NCBI GenBank assembly: GCA_902560245.1 | Contig: CACELK010000001.1 | Coordinates: 34,959-98,958, forward strand | Direction: 5' to 3' | Length of the DNA stretch: 64,000 bases | Origin: an uncultured Pelagibacteraceae bacterium | Lineage (GTDB): Bacteria > Pseudomonadota > Alphaproteobacteria > Pelagibacterales > Pelagibacteraceae | Part shown: positions 17,964 to 26,231 of the stretch, one piece after another | How the letters are laid out: each line of letters begins with the position of its first letter | How positions within the stretch are numbered: the stretch's first letter is position 1 | Made by a program: the position numbers and the translations under genes | The notes under the pieces: generated by a model | Databases searched by the model: none | What the model was told of the DNA's origin: nothing | Seen by the model: only the letters and a program-made list of their open reading frames with translations

Positions 17964-19145
17964 TTATAGTTTTTTTTTATGAAAATTAATAAATCTTTCG
18001 ATATTTGACTTATTAAAAGTTTTATTTTCTTCAAATGAAACCTTCTTCATAGAATAAGCAGAGCTTTTTGTTTGTCTTGAAATAATTGTTACATTTCCTT
18101 TATACAACTTTAATTTTATCAAACCATTTACTTTATTTTTATTTAAATCTACAATTTTTTGAATTTTATATCTTTCTTTTGAAAACCAGTATCCATTGTA
18201 AATTAACTCTGCATAACGCGGCATAACTTGATCTTTCTTATGCATTGTTTTTTTGTCTAAAGTAACAGACTCAATTGCTCTATGTGCTATCATTAATATG
18301 GTTCCGCCTGGAGTTTCATATACACCTCTAGATTTTATTCCAATAAATCTATTTTCGACCAAATCAACTCTTCCAATTCCATTTTTTCCTGCAAGACTAT
18401 TTAATTTTTCTAAAAGTTTTCCTGGCGATAATTTTTTTCCATTTACGGTAAAAGGGTCTCCATTTTTAAAACCAACACTAACAATTGTTTGCTTATTAGG
18501 AGATTTTTCAAGAGAGGCAGTTCTTTGAAATATGTACTCTGGAGCTGGATTTTTTGGATTTTCTAAAACTTTTCCTTCAGTTGAAGTATGAAAAATATTA
18601 TCATCTACTGAAAATGGTGGTGATCCTTTCTTATCTTTTGGAATAGTAATACTTTTTTTTTTAGCATATTTAATTAAATCGGTTCTAGAATTTAAGTCCC
18701 ATTCTCGCCAAGGAGCAATTATTTTTATTTTAGGTCCAAAATAGTGATAGCCTAACTCAAATCTAACTTGATCATTTCCTTTGCCTGTAGATCCATGCGA
18801 TACAGCATAAGCTTTAAATTTTTTTGCAATTGCTATTTGTCTCTTAGCAATCAAGGGTCTAGCTATTGAAGTTCCAAGCAAATAAACTCCTTCGTATATA
18901 GCATGACCTCTTAACATTGGAAAAACATAATCTTTAACAAAAATATTTTTAAGATCATCGATAATAATTTTTTTAACACCTAATTTTTTTGCGTTTTTAT
19001 ATATTTTGCTTTTATTAATTTTCTGGCCAATATCTGCTGTATAGCAAATTACTTCAGCGCTATAGTTTTCTTGCAGCCACTTTAATATTATAGATGTATC
19101 TAAACCTCCCGAATAAGCGAGAACAATCCTTTTTTTAGATTTCAT
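17964..19145 (-). CDS. argG: Argininosuccinate synthase
   Basis: A 393-residue enzyme joining citrulline and aspartate with ATP in arginine synthesis. The N-terminal pyrophosphatase loop is VLAYSGGLDTSIILKWL. It is followed by GTSIARPLIAKRQIAIA, AVSHGSTGKGNDQVRFE, IIAPWREWDLNSRTDLI and SVDDNIFHTSTEGKVLE, all typical. Length is normal. It lies 8 bases downstream of the IalB-like gene and on the same strand as that gene and the aldo/keto reductase, so it may be co-transcribed although the functions appear unrelated. Confidence 0.97.
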   Translation of the reverse strand: MKSKKRIVLAYSGGLDTSIILKWLQENYSAEVICYTADIGQKINKSKIYKNAKKLGVKKIIIDDLKNIFVKDYVFPMLRGHAIYEGVYLLGTSIARPLIAKRQIAIAKKFKAYAVSHGSTGKGNDQVRFELGYHYFGPKIKIIAPWREWDLNSRTDLIKYAKKKSITIPKDKKGSPPFSVDDNIFHTSTEGKVLENPKNPAPEYIFQRTASLEKSPNKQTIVSVGFKNGDPFTVNGKKLSPGKLLEKLNSLAGKNGIGRVDLVENRFIGIKSRGVYETPGGTILMIAHRAIESVTLDKKTMHKKDQVMPRYAELIYNGYWFSKERYKIQKIVDLNKNKVNGLIKLKLYKGNVTIISRQTKSSAYSMKKVSFEENKTFNKSNIERFINFHKKKL

Positions 19146-19153
19146 TTATTTTT

Positions 19154-19660
19154 TTAACTACAGCTTTTTTTTGCGGAATTGTAAGCTTTGGTAAATCCTA
19201 ACAGAGAGTAATGATCAATAGTTTGTGAACCTTTTTGATTGTAACCAGTAACCATAATTCTTGATCCTCTTTTCATGGTCTTAACCATTTTTTTTTCTTT
19301 TTTGTTGTCTGCTATCCAAGCAAAACTATCTTGAGATATATCAAATTTATATTTGTATTTTCCTGACCTGGCAATAATTGAATTTTTATTATTATATTCA
19401 TAACCTGAAGTGATACTTATCTCATCAGAAATTTTCTCGCTAGGTCTGAAGGTAACAAAAAGTCTTGCTTCGCGAGAGTTTGTTTTTGGTGCCTGCAGAA
19501 CTGGCAAAGATTGAGCAAAACATATTTTTCCATTTTCATTTTTTACAACGTATGCCTCCCAATCTTTTACCTTTAATATTTTCTTTACCTCTTCTGAATT
19601 TGCAAAACCTGCAATAGTTAAAAAAAATAGTACGGCGAAAATATTTTTAATCAGGGACAT
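19154..19660 (-). CDS. Invasion-associated locus B (IalB)-like secreted protein
   Basis: A 168-residue protein with an N-terminal signal peptide (MSLIKNIFAVLFFLTIAGFANS). The mature part follows the alphaproteobacterial IalB family pattern: WEAYVVKNENGKICFAQS, RLFVTFRPSEKISDEISI with GYEY, FAWIADNKKEKKMVKTMKRG, and TIDHYSLLGFTKAYNSAKKSC. Two cysteines near the ends could form a disulfide. IalB was named in Bartonella, but most homologues belong to free-living bacteria and their function is unknown. The start overlaps the end of the aldo/keto reductase by 10 bases. Confidence 0.82.
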   Translation of the reverse strand: MSLIKNIFAVLFFLTIAGFANSEEVKKILKVKDWEAYVVKNENGKICFAQSLPVLQAPKTNSREARLFVTFRPSEKISDEISITSGYEYNNKNSIIARSGKYKYKFDISQDSFAWIADNKKEKKMVKTMKRGSRIMVTGYNQKGSQTIDHYSLLGFTKAYNSAKKSCS

Positions 19661-20688
19661 GGATTTGGATAAAGTTTTTGAATTTCATTAATTTCTTTAA
19701 TAATTTCATTAGATAATTTTACATTTACACTTTCTATATCAGTTTTCAACTGATCCATTGTAGTTGCGCCAATAATTACACTTGTTACAAATGGCTGAAT
19801 TTCACAAAATTTTAGAGACATTTGAGCCATATTAATATTATTTTTTTTTGATATTTGATAATAGGCTTCAACAGCCTTTTCTGCATTTGGTTTATTATAT
19901 CTAGTCCAAAAATCACCATCATGATCTAATCTTGATTTTCTTGGAATCCTATTATTTCTATATTTTCCTGATAAATATCCTATTGCCAAAGGTGAGTATG
20001 CTAACAAACCTATTTTATCGCGAATAGAAATTTCAGCTAAACCAACTTCATACGTCCTATTTAATAAATTATATGGATTTTGTACCGACATCATTCTTGG
20101 AAGATTTTTTTCTTTTGAAATTTCAAGAAATTTATTAGTTCCCCATGGTGTCTCATTTGATAAACCAATGTATCTTATTTTTCCATCATCGATAAATTTT
20201 TTTAAATTTCCTAAAATATCCTCAAATTTATTCCAGTTGCTACTATCATTATGCTCATACCCAAGTCGGCCAAACATATTAGTATTTCTTTCAGGCCAAT
20301 GTAATTGATAAAGATCAACATAATCAGTTTGCAATCTCTTTAAACTTCCTTCTAATGCCGCTGTAATATTTTTTATTCCATACTGATTACCCCCACCTCT
20401 TACATAAGATCTCATAGGACCACAAACCTTTGTAGCCAAAATTACTTTGTCTCTTTTTTTTGTTTTTTTAAACCAATTTCCTATAATTAATTCTGTATGA
20501 CCAAATGTTTCAGGTTTTGGAGGTATTGAATATAATTCAGCAGTATCCCAAAAATTTACTCCTTCACTTAAGGCATAGTCCATTTGCTCAAATGCCTCAT
20601 CTTCAGTATTTTGTTCCCCCCAGGTCATTGTGCCGAGACATATTGTACTTACATTTAAGTCAGTATTTCCTAGTTTTTTGTAATTCAT
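19651..20688 (-). CDS. Aldo/keto reductase (Tas-like)
   Basis: A 345-residue NADPH-dependent oxidoreductase with a TIM-barrel fold. Motifs are LGNTDLNVSTICLGTMTWGEQ, NFWDTAELYSIPP with the catalytic Asp and Tyr, VILATKVCG with the Lys, DLYQLHWPERNTNMFG with the His, GLLAYSPLAIGYLSGKY, and a C-terminal VIIGATTMDQLKTDIES cofactor region. The TMTWGEQN and HWPER details match the Tas/YajO-like group rather than plain aldose reductases. The natural substrate is unknown. It is the first of three minus-strand genes, divergent from the Bax-inhibitor gene. Confidence 0.9.
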   Translation of the reverse strand: MNYKKLGNTDLNVSTICLGTMTWGEQNTEDEAFEQMDYALSEGVNFWDTAELYSIPPKPETFGHTELIIGNWFKKTKKRDKVILATKVCGPMRSYVRGGGNQYGIKNITAALEGSLKRLQTDYVDLYQLHWPERNTNMFGRLGYEHNDSSNWNKFEDILGNLKKFIDDGKIRYIGLSNETPWGTNKFLEISKEKNLPRMMSVQNPYNLLNRTYEVGLAEISIRDKIGLLAYSPLAIGYLSGKYRNNRIPRKSRLDHDGDFWTRYNKPNAEKAVEAYYQISKKNNINMAQMSLKFCEIQPFVTSVIIGATTMDQLKTDIESVNVKLSNEIIKEINEIQKLYPNPCP

Positions 20689-20714
20689 AAAAATTTAACA
20701 TTCATTTTGACTTC

Positions 20715-20743
20715 TTGATAATTTATTAAAAAATTACTATATA
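20715..20743 (+). promoter_or_regulatory. Candidate promoter for the Bax-inhibitor-1 gene
   Basis: TTGATA (20715-20720), a 17-base spacer and TATATA (20738-20743) lie just before the ATG at 20750, so transcription could start at or near the initiation codon and yield a nearly leaderless message. No Shine-Dalgarno sequence is seen before this ATG, which agrees. Chance matches are common in such AT-rich DNA. Confidence 0.35.
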
Positions 20744-20749
20744 TAATTT

Positions 20750-21505
20750 ATGGATTTAAACAGACAAAATATTTTTCAAGCAACAACTGCTAAAAAAACT
20801 GTAGTTTGGGATGAGGGTCTCAGATCATACATGCTAAAGGTCTATAACTACATGGCGACTGGTGTACTTCTTACTGGAATAATTGCTCTTTTGTCATTCA
20901 AAATTTCTGTTGTTACAGATGCTAACGGTGTTATTAGTGGTTTCACAAGTTTTGGAAATGCATTATTTTTTTCAGGTCTAAAGTGGGTAGTTATGTTAGC
21001 TCCACTTGGAATTGTTTTTTATATGAGTTTTGGAATTAATAAAATGAGCTCAGCTAAAGCGCAGACAGTTTTTTGGATTTTTGCAGCATTAATGGGCTTA
21101 TCATTATCGTGGATACTTTTAGTTTATACTGGAGTGAGCGTAGCAAGAGTATTTTTTATCAGCTCTGCAACATTCGGAGCAATGAGCATTTATGGATATA
21201 CAACAAAGAGAGATCTTACTAAACTAGGATCTTTTTTATTTATGGGACTAATTGGAATTATAATCGCTTCATTGGTTAATATATTTTTAAAATCTTCTAT
21301 GATGTATTTTGTAATATCGATTTTGGGAGTATTAATTTTTGTTGGTTTAACCGCATATGATACTCAAAAGATCAAAAACATGTATTCGTCATCTGATAGC
21401 GGTGAAATAATTGGTAAAAAAGCTGTTATGGGTGCTTTAACACTTTATTTAGACTTTATAAATCTGTTTATAATGCTTTTAAGACTTTTCGGTCAAAGAA
21501 GATAA
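20750..21505 (+). CDS. Bax inhibitor-1 / YccA family membrane protein
   Basis: A 251-residue protein with about seven hydrophobic helices. The N-terminal segment LRSYMLKVYNYMATGVLLTG, the middle SSATFGAMSIYGYTTKRDLTK and the C-terminal GLTAYDTQKIKNMY ... GALTLYLDFINLFIMLLRLFG are characteristic of bacterial BI-1/YccA (TMBIM) proteins. These act as pH-sensitive calcium leak channels or as modulators of the FtsH protease, depending on the member; the role here is undetermined. It stands as a single plus-strand gene between divergent aldo/keto reductase and convergent DUF2794, with 3 bases to the latter. Confidence 0.92.
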   Translation: MDLNRQNIFQATTAKKTVVWDEGLRSYMLKVYNYMATGVLLTGIIALLSFKISVVTDANGVISGFTSFGNALFFSGLKWVVMLAPLGIVFYMSFGINKMSSAKAQTVFWIFAALMGLSLSWILLVYTGVSVARVFFISSATFGAMSIYGYTTKRDLTKLGSFLFMGLIGIIIASLVNIFLKSSMMYFVISILGVLIFVGLTAYDTQKIKNMYSSSDSGEIIGKKAVMGALTLYLDFINLFIMLLRLFGQRR

Positions 21506-21508
21506 TTT

Positions 21509-21853
21509 TTAACCAGCAAGCTTTTTCCAATTAATATTATTTAGCATAGAATAAAGATTATTAGAATTTTTTATTATATTTCCCCTTGAGTCAGTCAATA
21601 AATATTTTAGGTTTTTGCTACTTGGTCTAAAGTTTTTACAAATTTTATATATTGCATTTTCTGTAGCATTTTTAAAAACACTAAAACCAACTTGTCGATT
21701 TGATGTTGTAAGTCCATAGTCTTTCCAAGAACCCTTAGAAACCATTTTTGCGTATAAATTTAGTATAATTTTTAACTCATTTTTATCGAAAAAAAAATTT
21801 TGTTCAAAATTTTTTGATGAATTATTAATTACTAATTTTAAATTTCTACTCAT
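21509..21853 (-). CDS. DUF2794 domain-containing protein
   Basis: A 114-residue soluble protein. The pattern FFDKNELKIILNLYAKMVSKGSWKDYGL ... VGFSVFKNATENAIYKI and a glycine-containing tail GNIIKNSNNLYSMLN matches DUF2794, a family confined to alphaproteobacteria with no known function. Its start overlaps the end of the septation protein A gene by 8 bases, so the two are translated from one message. Confidence 0.82.
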   Translation of the reverse strand: MSRNLKLVINNSSKNFEQNFFFDKNELKIILNLYAKMVSKGSWKDYGLTTSNRQVGFSVFKNATENAIYKICKNFRPSSKNLKYLLTDSRGNIIKNSNNLYSMLNNINWKKLAG

Positions 21854-22397
21854 TTATTTTATATTTGGTTATAAGAGGTACTTGAAAGGCAGTAAAAATA
21901 AATGTTATTGGTAATAAACCCCAAACTTTAAAATTTACCCAAAATTCCTCTGACTGCGTTCTCCAGACAAATTCATTTAATAAAGCAATTGCAAAAAAAA
22001 AATACATCCATCTTTGATTTAAAAGATTCCAACCTTCTTTAGACAAAGATATAGATTTACCAATTATTTTTTTTAAAATAGGTTCTTCAGTAAAAAATTT
22101 TCCAAAAAGCAATGTTAAACCAAAGAGAATATTAATTATTGTAGGTTTAATGTAAATAAAGATTGCATTATTAAAATATATTGTAAGACCACCAAAAAAA
22201 GTTATTAAAACTCCACTTATTAAAGGAACGAATGGTATTTTTTTTTCAATAAGCCAAACAATAGCTAATGAAATAAGGGTTGCAATTATAAATGGTGGTA
22301 TTGCTACTCGTAGATCTTTATCGCTGTTATAGTAAAAAAAGAAAAAGACTACCAACGGTCCAAAATCTGTGACAAATTTAACAAATGATTTATTCAC
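21846..22397 (-). CDS. yciB: Inner membrane-spanning protein YciB / septation protein A
   Basis: A 183-residue protein with five or six membrane helices. It shows the family signatures KFVTDFGPLVVFFFFYYNS near the start, LTIYFNNAIFIYIKPTIIN, and RWMYFFFAIALLNEFVWR followed by FWVNFKVWGLLPITFIFTAFQ. Members (IspZ, YciB) are involved in cell-envelope elongation and septation. In many alphaproteobacteria the gene neighbours ftsY; here ftsY is 16 kb away. It is followed by overlapping DUF2794 and is divergent from hspQ. Confidence 0.93.
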   Translation of the reverse strand: MNKSFVKFVTDFGPLVVFFFFYYNSDKDLRVAIPPFIIATLISLAIVWLIEKKIPFVPLISGVLITFFGGLTIYFNNAIFIYIKPTIINILFGLTLLFGKFFTEEPILKKIIGKSISLSKEGWNLLNQRWMYFFFAIALLNEFVWRTQSEEFWVNFKVWGLLPITFIFTAFQVPLITKYKINE

Positions 22398-22440
22398 TAA
22401 TAGATATTAACATAATTAAGAAACTTTTATAATTTTTTTA

Positions 22441-22470
22441 TTGATTTTTTTATTTAAATACACATATAAT
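22441..22470 (+). promoter_or_regulatory. Candidate sigma70 promoter of hspQ
   Basis: TTGATT (22441-22446) and a perfect TATAAT (22465-22470) are 18 bases apart. The hspQ ATG is at 22478, only 7 bases after the -10 box, which would give a leaderless or nearly leaderless transcript; there is no Shine-Dalgarno sequence in those 7 bases. No clear heat-shock (sigma32) promoter consensus was noticed. Confidence 0.5.
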
Positions 22471-22477
22471 TTGATTA

Positions 22478-22798
22478 ATGGCAATTCAGAAAGCAAAATT
22501 TTCCATAGGCGATGTAGTTAAACATAAACACTTTGATTTTAGAGGTGTTATTTACGACGTTGACTTTGAATTTAATAATTCCGAGGAATGGTATCAATCT
22601 ATTCCAAAAAACGTTAGACCGAGAAAAGATCAGCCTTTTTATCATTTGCTTGCAGAGAATGATGAAATAACTTACGAAGCTTATGTTTCAGAGCAAAATC
22701 TATTAAGTGATAACTCTGATGAGCCTATAAAACATCCTTTAATTAATGAAATATTTTCAGGAAGAAAAGGATCTAGCTATTTTAAGCAATCCAATTAG
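22478..22798 (+). CDS. hspQ: Heat shock protein HspQ
   Basis: A 106-residue protein of the HspQ/YccV family, related to hemimethylated-DNA-binding domains. It contains AKFSIGDVVKHKHFDFRGVIYDVDFEFNN, EEWYQSI, RPRKDQPFYHLLAE, YVSEQNLLSD and HPLINEIFSG, all family hallmarks. In enterobacteria HspQ is an adaptor and enhancer for the Lon protease. The start follows a -10 box by only 7 bases. A gap of about 180 bases with a hairpin element follows the gene. Confidence 0.93.
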   Translation: MAIQKAKFSIGDVVKHKHFDFRGVIYDVDFEFNNSEEWYQSIPKNVRPRKDQPFYHLLAENDEITYEAYVSEQNLLSDNSDEPIKHPLINEIFSGRKGSSYFKQSN

Positions 22799-22870
22799 TT
22801 AAAAGTCACTTTTTAAACACAATTATCGCAAATCTTAGACATATCATTACTCTAAACTGACCTTATTCTG

Positions 22871-22933
22871 ATCAGGAATGCAAACGTTTCCCTTATATTA
22901 TCTCCCTCAGCATTCCTGATTGGAATTTTTTTT
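22871..22933 (+). other. Hairpin element followed by a T-run (candidate terminator or small RNA)
   Basis: The 181-base gap between hspQ and ccmC holds a perfect 11-bp inverted repeat, ATCAGGAATGC (22871-22881) and GCATTCCTGAT (22910-22920), extendable by two G-T pairs. It encloses 28 bases and is followed by eight T residues (22926-22933). The loop can form a competing GGAA/TTCC stem with the left arm. The structure resembles an intrinsic terminator with an unusually long loop and could also be the 3' end of a small RNA starting upstream. No reading frame of note lies in the rest of the gap. Confidence 0.55.
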
Positions 22934-22979
22934 AAATATCCATTAAAAAAATTGATTTCTTAATATATAAAATCTTGAA

Positions 22980-23687
22980 ATGTTAAACTTATTAAGTCCA
23001 GGAAAAATATTTGAAATTTCTTCGAAATCTACAAAATATGTATTTGTAGTTTTTATAATTGTTTTAACTATTGGTTTGACCGAGTCTTTATTTTTATCGC
23101 CAGAGGACTATAAGCAAAGTCACTCAGTAAGAATTATGTATGTTCACGTACCTGCAGCTTGGACATCAATAGGAATATTTACGGTTGTAGCTTTCTTATC
23201 GATAGGTATTTTTATTTTTAAAAATAAAAATTTTTTTTTAATAACAAAAAGTTTAGTACCGTCAGGTTTTATTTTTAGTATAATCGCTTTAGTTACAGGT
23301 TCAATTTGGGGGAAGCCAACATGGGGTACTTGGTGGGCGTGGGACGCGAGGATTACCTCAATGTTAATTCTTTCATTATTTTATTTTATGTATTTATTAT
23401 CTTGGAGAATTATAAGTGACCAAGAAAAAGCAATTAAAATAAGTTCTTTGATTGCAATAATAGGTGCAATAAATATTCCAATAATAAAATTCTCTGTTAA
23501 TTGGTGGAATACTTTGCACCAAGGTCCATCTATAAAAATTATTGGTGAAACTTCTATCCATTCGTCCATGTTAATTCCACTAGGTATTATGACTGCGGCA
23601 TTTGCCCTGCTCTCTTTGTTAATTTTTTTGATGAAATTTAATACGGAAATGATAAGGATAAAGAATAAAGGATTAGATAGATTGTGA
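22980..23687 (+). CDS. ccmC: Heme exporter protein CcmC
   Basis: A 235-residue membrane protein with six helices and the tryptophan-rich WWD motif WGKPTWGTWWAWDARITS, flanked by conserved histidines in YVHVPAAW and SVNWWNTLHQG and in TSIHSSML. CcmC presents heme to CcmE in the periplasm during System I cytochrome c maturation. It opens the ccmCDEFGH run. The ATP-binding CcmA and CcmB, which in many genomes precede ccmC, are not here. CcmD overlaps its end by 4 bases. Confidence 0.95.
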   Translation: MLNLLSPGKIFEISSKSTKYVFVVFIIVLTIGLTESLFLSPEDYKQSHSVRIMYVHVPAAWTSIGIFTVVAFLSIGIFIFKNKNFFLITKSLVPSGFIFSIIALVTGSIWGKPTWGTWWAWDARITSMLILSLFYFMYLLSWRIISDQEKAIKISSLIAIIGAINIPIIKFSVNWWNTLHQGPSIKIIGETSIHSSMLIPLGIMTAAFALLSLLIFLMKFNTEMIRIKNKGLDRL

Positions 23688-23917
23688 TGAATGAAATATT
23701 TTTAATGAATGGGTATGGAGTATACGTTTGGTTAGCTTATTTATTTACTCTTTTAAGTTTTACTTCATTATATTTGATAACTAAAATTCAACTTTTGAAA
23801 GAACAAAGAAAATATATTGCTAAATTTGGTTCGCTGAGCAGAGCAAAAAGTGTCATTGCTAAAGAACAAAAACTAAATAAAGAAATACTTGTTAATACTT
23901 TAATCTCTAAAATTTAA
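23684..23917 (+). CDS. ccmD: Heme exporter protein CcmD
   Basis: A 77-residue protein with one membrane helix. It begins with the family pattern MNGYGVYVWLAYLFTLLSF (after MNEIFL) and then a basic cytoplasmic tail. CcmD is a small factor that helps release holo-CcmE from the CcmABC complex. It is somewhat longer than most CcmD proteins (about 50-60 residues), mainly through a C-terminal extension rich in lysine. The call depends on position between ccmC and ccmE as well as on the NGYGVYVW start. Confidence 0.88.
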   Translation: MMNEIFLMNGYGVYVWLAYLFTLLSFTSLYLITKIQLLKEQRKYIAKFGSLSRAKSVIAKEQKLNKEILVNTLISKI

Positions 23918-23932
23918 CTTTAAAATCCAAAC

Positions 23933-24349
23933 ATGGTTAAAAAAGTTAAATTAAGAATAGTTTTTTTATTAAGTCTTATTTTATCAATAGTTTTGTCTGT
24001 TTACTTAATTTTAAAAGCTTTAGAAAAAGATGTAGTTTACTTTCTTTCACCTTCCGATGTAAAAAATTTAGAAAAAATCGCCTCAAAAAAAGTTAGGGTA
24101 GGCGGTATGGTTAAAGATAAATCAATAGATATAAATTCAGATAGAATTAATTTTGTTGTAACTGATTTTAAAAATGAGATTAATGTTAGTTATTCAGGAT
24201 CAGTTCCAAACTTATTTTCTGAAAATAAAGGAGTGGTAGTAGAGGGTTTTTTGCAAGACAGAAATTATTTGAAAGCAGTAAAAATTTTGGCAAAGCATGA
24301 CGAAAATTATATGCCACCAGAAGTAAAAGAAGCTCTTGGAGGAAAATAA
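23933..24349 (+). CDS. ccmE: Cytochrome c-type biogenesis protein CcmE (heme chaperone)
   Basis: A 138-residue periplasmic protein anchored by an N-terminal helix ([21 protein letters not shown]). It shows [50 protein letters not shown] and, near the end, [20 protein letters not shown]. In this motif the histidine covalently binds heme and the tyrosine is the axial ligand. The motif is intact, so the protein should be a functional heme carrier. The 3' end overlaps or abuts the ccmF start region. Confidence 0.95.
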   Translation: MVKKVKLRIVFLLSLILSIVLSVYLILKALEKDVVYFLSPSDVKNLEKIASKKVRVGGMVKDKSIDINSDRINFVVTDFKNEINVSYSGSVPNLFSENKGVVVEGFLQDRNYLKAVKILAKHDENYMPPEVKEALGGK

Positions 24350-24350
24350 A

Positions 24351-26231
24351 TTGATAGTAAACTACATAGGTTTTTATTCTTTAGTATTGGGACTTTTTAG
24401 TTCTATTTTAATCTTTGTATTATCAATAAGAAGTTACATATTAAAAATTTTAGATAAACGTATTTTTTCGGTTTCTTTTTTACAACTTTTTTTTGTTTTA
24501 ACTAGTTTTACAAGTCTAATAATTTGTTTTCTTATATCTGATTTTGGTAACGAAACTGTTTTTAATAATTCTCATTCAAATAAACCTATTTTTTATAAAA
24601 TATCTGGTACTTGGGGCAATCATGAGGGAAGTTTACTACTTTGGTTACTTGTTCTAACTTTATTCTTATTTTTATTTATACTTAAGTCTAAAAATGAATT
24701 AAAAAGTTATCGATGTTTAACTTTAGTGTTTCAACAAATAATAATTATTGGATTTTTTTTATTTGTTTTAATTACTTCAAATCCTTTTAACTATTTATTT
24801 CCTGTACCACTAGAGGGACTTGGTTTAAATCCTATACTTCAAGACCCAGCGCTAGCAATACATCCACCAATTTTATACCTAGGCTATGTAGGTTCTTCAT
24901 TGATATTTTCGGCAACACTTGCAGCTGTTATTGAAAACTATGTTTCAAAAGAATGGGCAAAAAATATTAAAATTTGGATTTTAATTTCTTGGATTTTTTT
25001 AACTTTAGGAATCGCATTAGGGTCAATTTGGGCATATTACGAACTTGGTTGGGGTGGTTTTTGGTTTTGGGACCCAGTTGAAAATGTATCATTAATGCCA
25101 TGGATTTGTTTAACTGCTTTATTACACTGTATTTTAGTTCTTGAAAAAAGGGATCTTTTAAAATCTTGGGCCGTAATTTTATCTATTGGGACTTTTACTT
25201 TAAGTATGTGTGGAACATTCTTAGTAAGATCGGGAATACTAAATTCAGTACATACATTTGCAAATGATCCTTCAAGAGGTATTTTTATTTTATCTTTTTT
25301 ATTTTTTCTAATTTTAATGTCTTTAGCTATTTTTTTTATCTTTTTTAAAGAAGAAAAAAAAAATTATCATAAAATTTATTTTTTAAGTAAAGAAGTTTCA
25401 ATTATAATTAACAACTGGTTTTTAATGTATTTTTTATCTGTTGTATTAATAGGGACTCTATATCCTATTTTTTTAGAAGTTATAATAGACCATAAAATAT
25501 CAGTTGGACCACCATTTTATAATAAATTAATAATTCCATTTTTAATTCTTTTTCTAATTTTTATGTCTTTTGCTCCGGGTGTAAAATGGATTAGAGAAAA
25601 TAATATTAAAAAAGAATTTAAACTTTTAATTTTATTTATTATTTCTTTGTTGACATCTTTTTTTATTTACGATTTGTTAGGAAAAAAAAGCTTAATTAAT
25701 ACTGTTCTGCTTTCAGCTTCATTATATTTGTTTTTAATTACAATTAAAGACTTCTTTTCAAAAGAATTACTTAATCTTCCACAAAAAATATCTCACTTGG
25801 GTTTCAGTATGTTGATATTAAGTATTATATTAAATAGTATTTTATCAAACGAAATTACTATTAACTTAAAGGTCGGTGAAAAATTTTCTTTTAAAAATGA
25901 AAACATTTATTTTGAGTCGCTACAAAATGAGAAAAACAAAAACTATCAGGCTGTGGTTGGCATTTTTAAAATTGAAGATGAAAAAAAAAATATTTATCAG
26001 TTTCAACCAGAACTTAGAATTTATGATCAGCCAGAGATAATTACAAGTGAAGCAGATATTAAAATGTCTTTGTTTACTGATAAATTTTTAGTTATGAATA
26101 AAATTAAAGGAAATGAATATTTTAATGTAAGATATCAAATAAAACCTTTTATGCTCTGGATATGGGTGTCGTCACTGTTACTGACCGTAGGTGCATTTTT
26201 AAGTTTATACAGAAGATTGTATGAAAAATAA
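24351..26231 (+). CDS. ccmF: Cytochrome c-type biogenesis protein CcmF (heme lyase subunit)
   Basis: A polytopic membrane protein of about 626 residues that receives heme from CcmE and attaches it to apocytochrome c together with CcmH. It contains SGTWGNHEGSLLLWLLV, LNPILQDPALAIHPPILYLGY, and the WWD motif WGGFWFWDPVENVSLMPW, plus conserved histidines. The track begins the ORF at a TTG at 24336. I prefer the TTG at 24351 because a strong GGAGG (24338-24342) sits about 8 bases upstream of it, giving the start MIVNYIGFYSL. Both starts are non-ATG, and the gene begins right after the ccmE stop. Confidence 0.93.
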   Translation: MIVNYIGFYSLVLGLFSSILIFVLSIRSYILKILDKRIFSVSFLQLFFVLTSFTSLIICFLISDFGNETVFNNSHSNKPIFYKISGTWGNHEGSLLLWLLVLTLFLFLFILKSKNELKSYRCLTLVFQQIIIIGFFLFVLITSNPFNYLFPVPLEGLGLNPILQDPALAIHPPILYLGYVGSSLIFSATLAAVIENYVSKEWAKNIKIWILISWIFLTLGIALGSIWAYYELGWGGFWFWDPVENVSLMPWICLTALLHCILVLEKRDLLKSWAVILSIGTFTLSMCGTFLVRSGILNSVHTFANDPSRGIFILSFLFFLILMSLAIFFIFFKEEKKNYHKIYFLSKEVSIIINNWFLMYFLSVVLIGTLYPIFLEVIIDHKISVGPPFYNKLIIPFLILFLIFMSFAPGVKWIRENNIKKEFKLLILFIISLLTSFFIYDLLGKKSLINTVLLSASLYLFLITIKDFFSKELLNLPQKISHLGFSMLILSIILNSILSNEITINLKVGEKFSFKNENIYFESLQNEKNKNYQAVVGIFKIEDEKKNIYQFQPELRIYDQPEIITSEADIKMSLFTDKFLVMNKIKGNEYFNVRYQIKPFMLWIWVSSLLLTVGAFLSLYRRLYEK

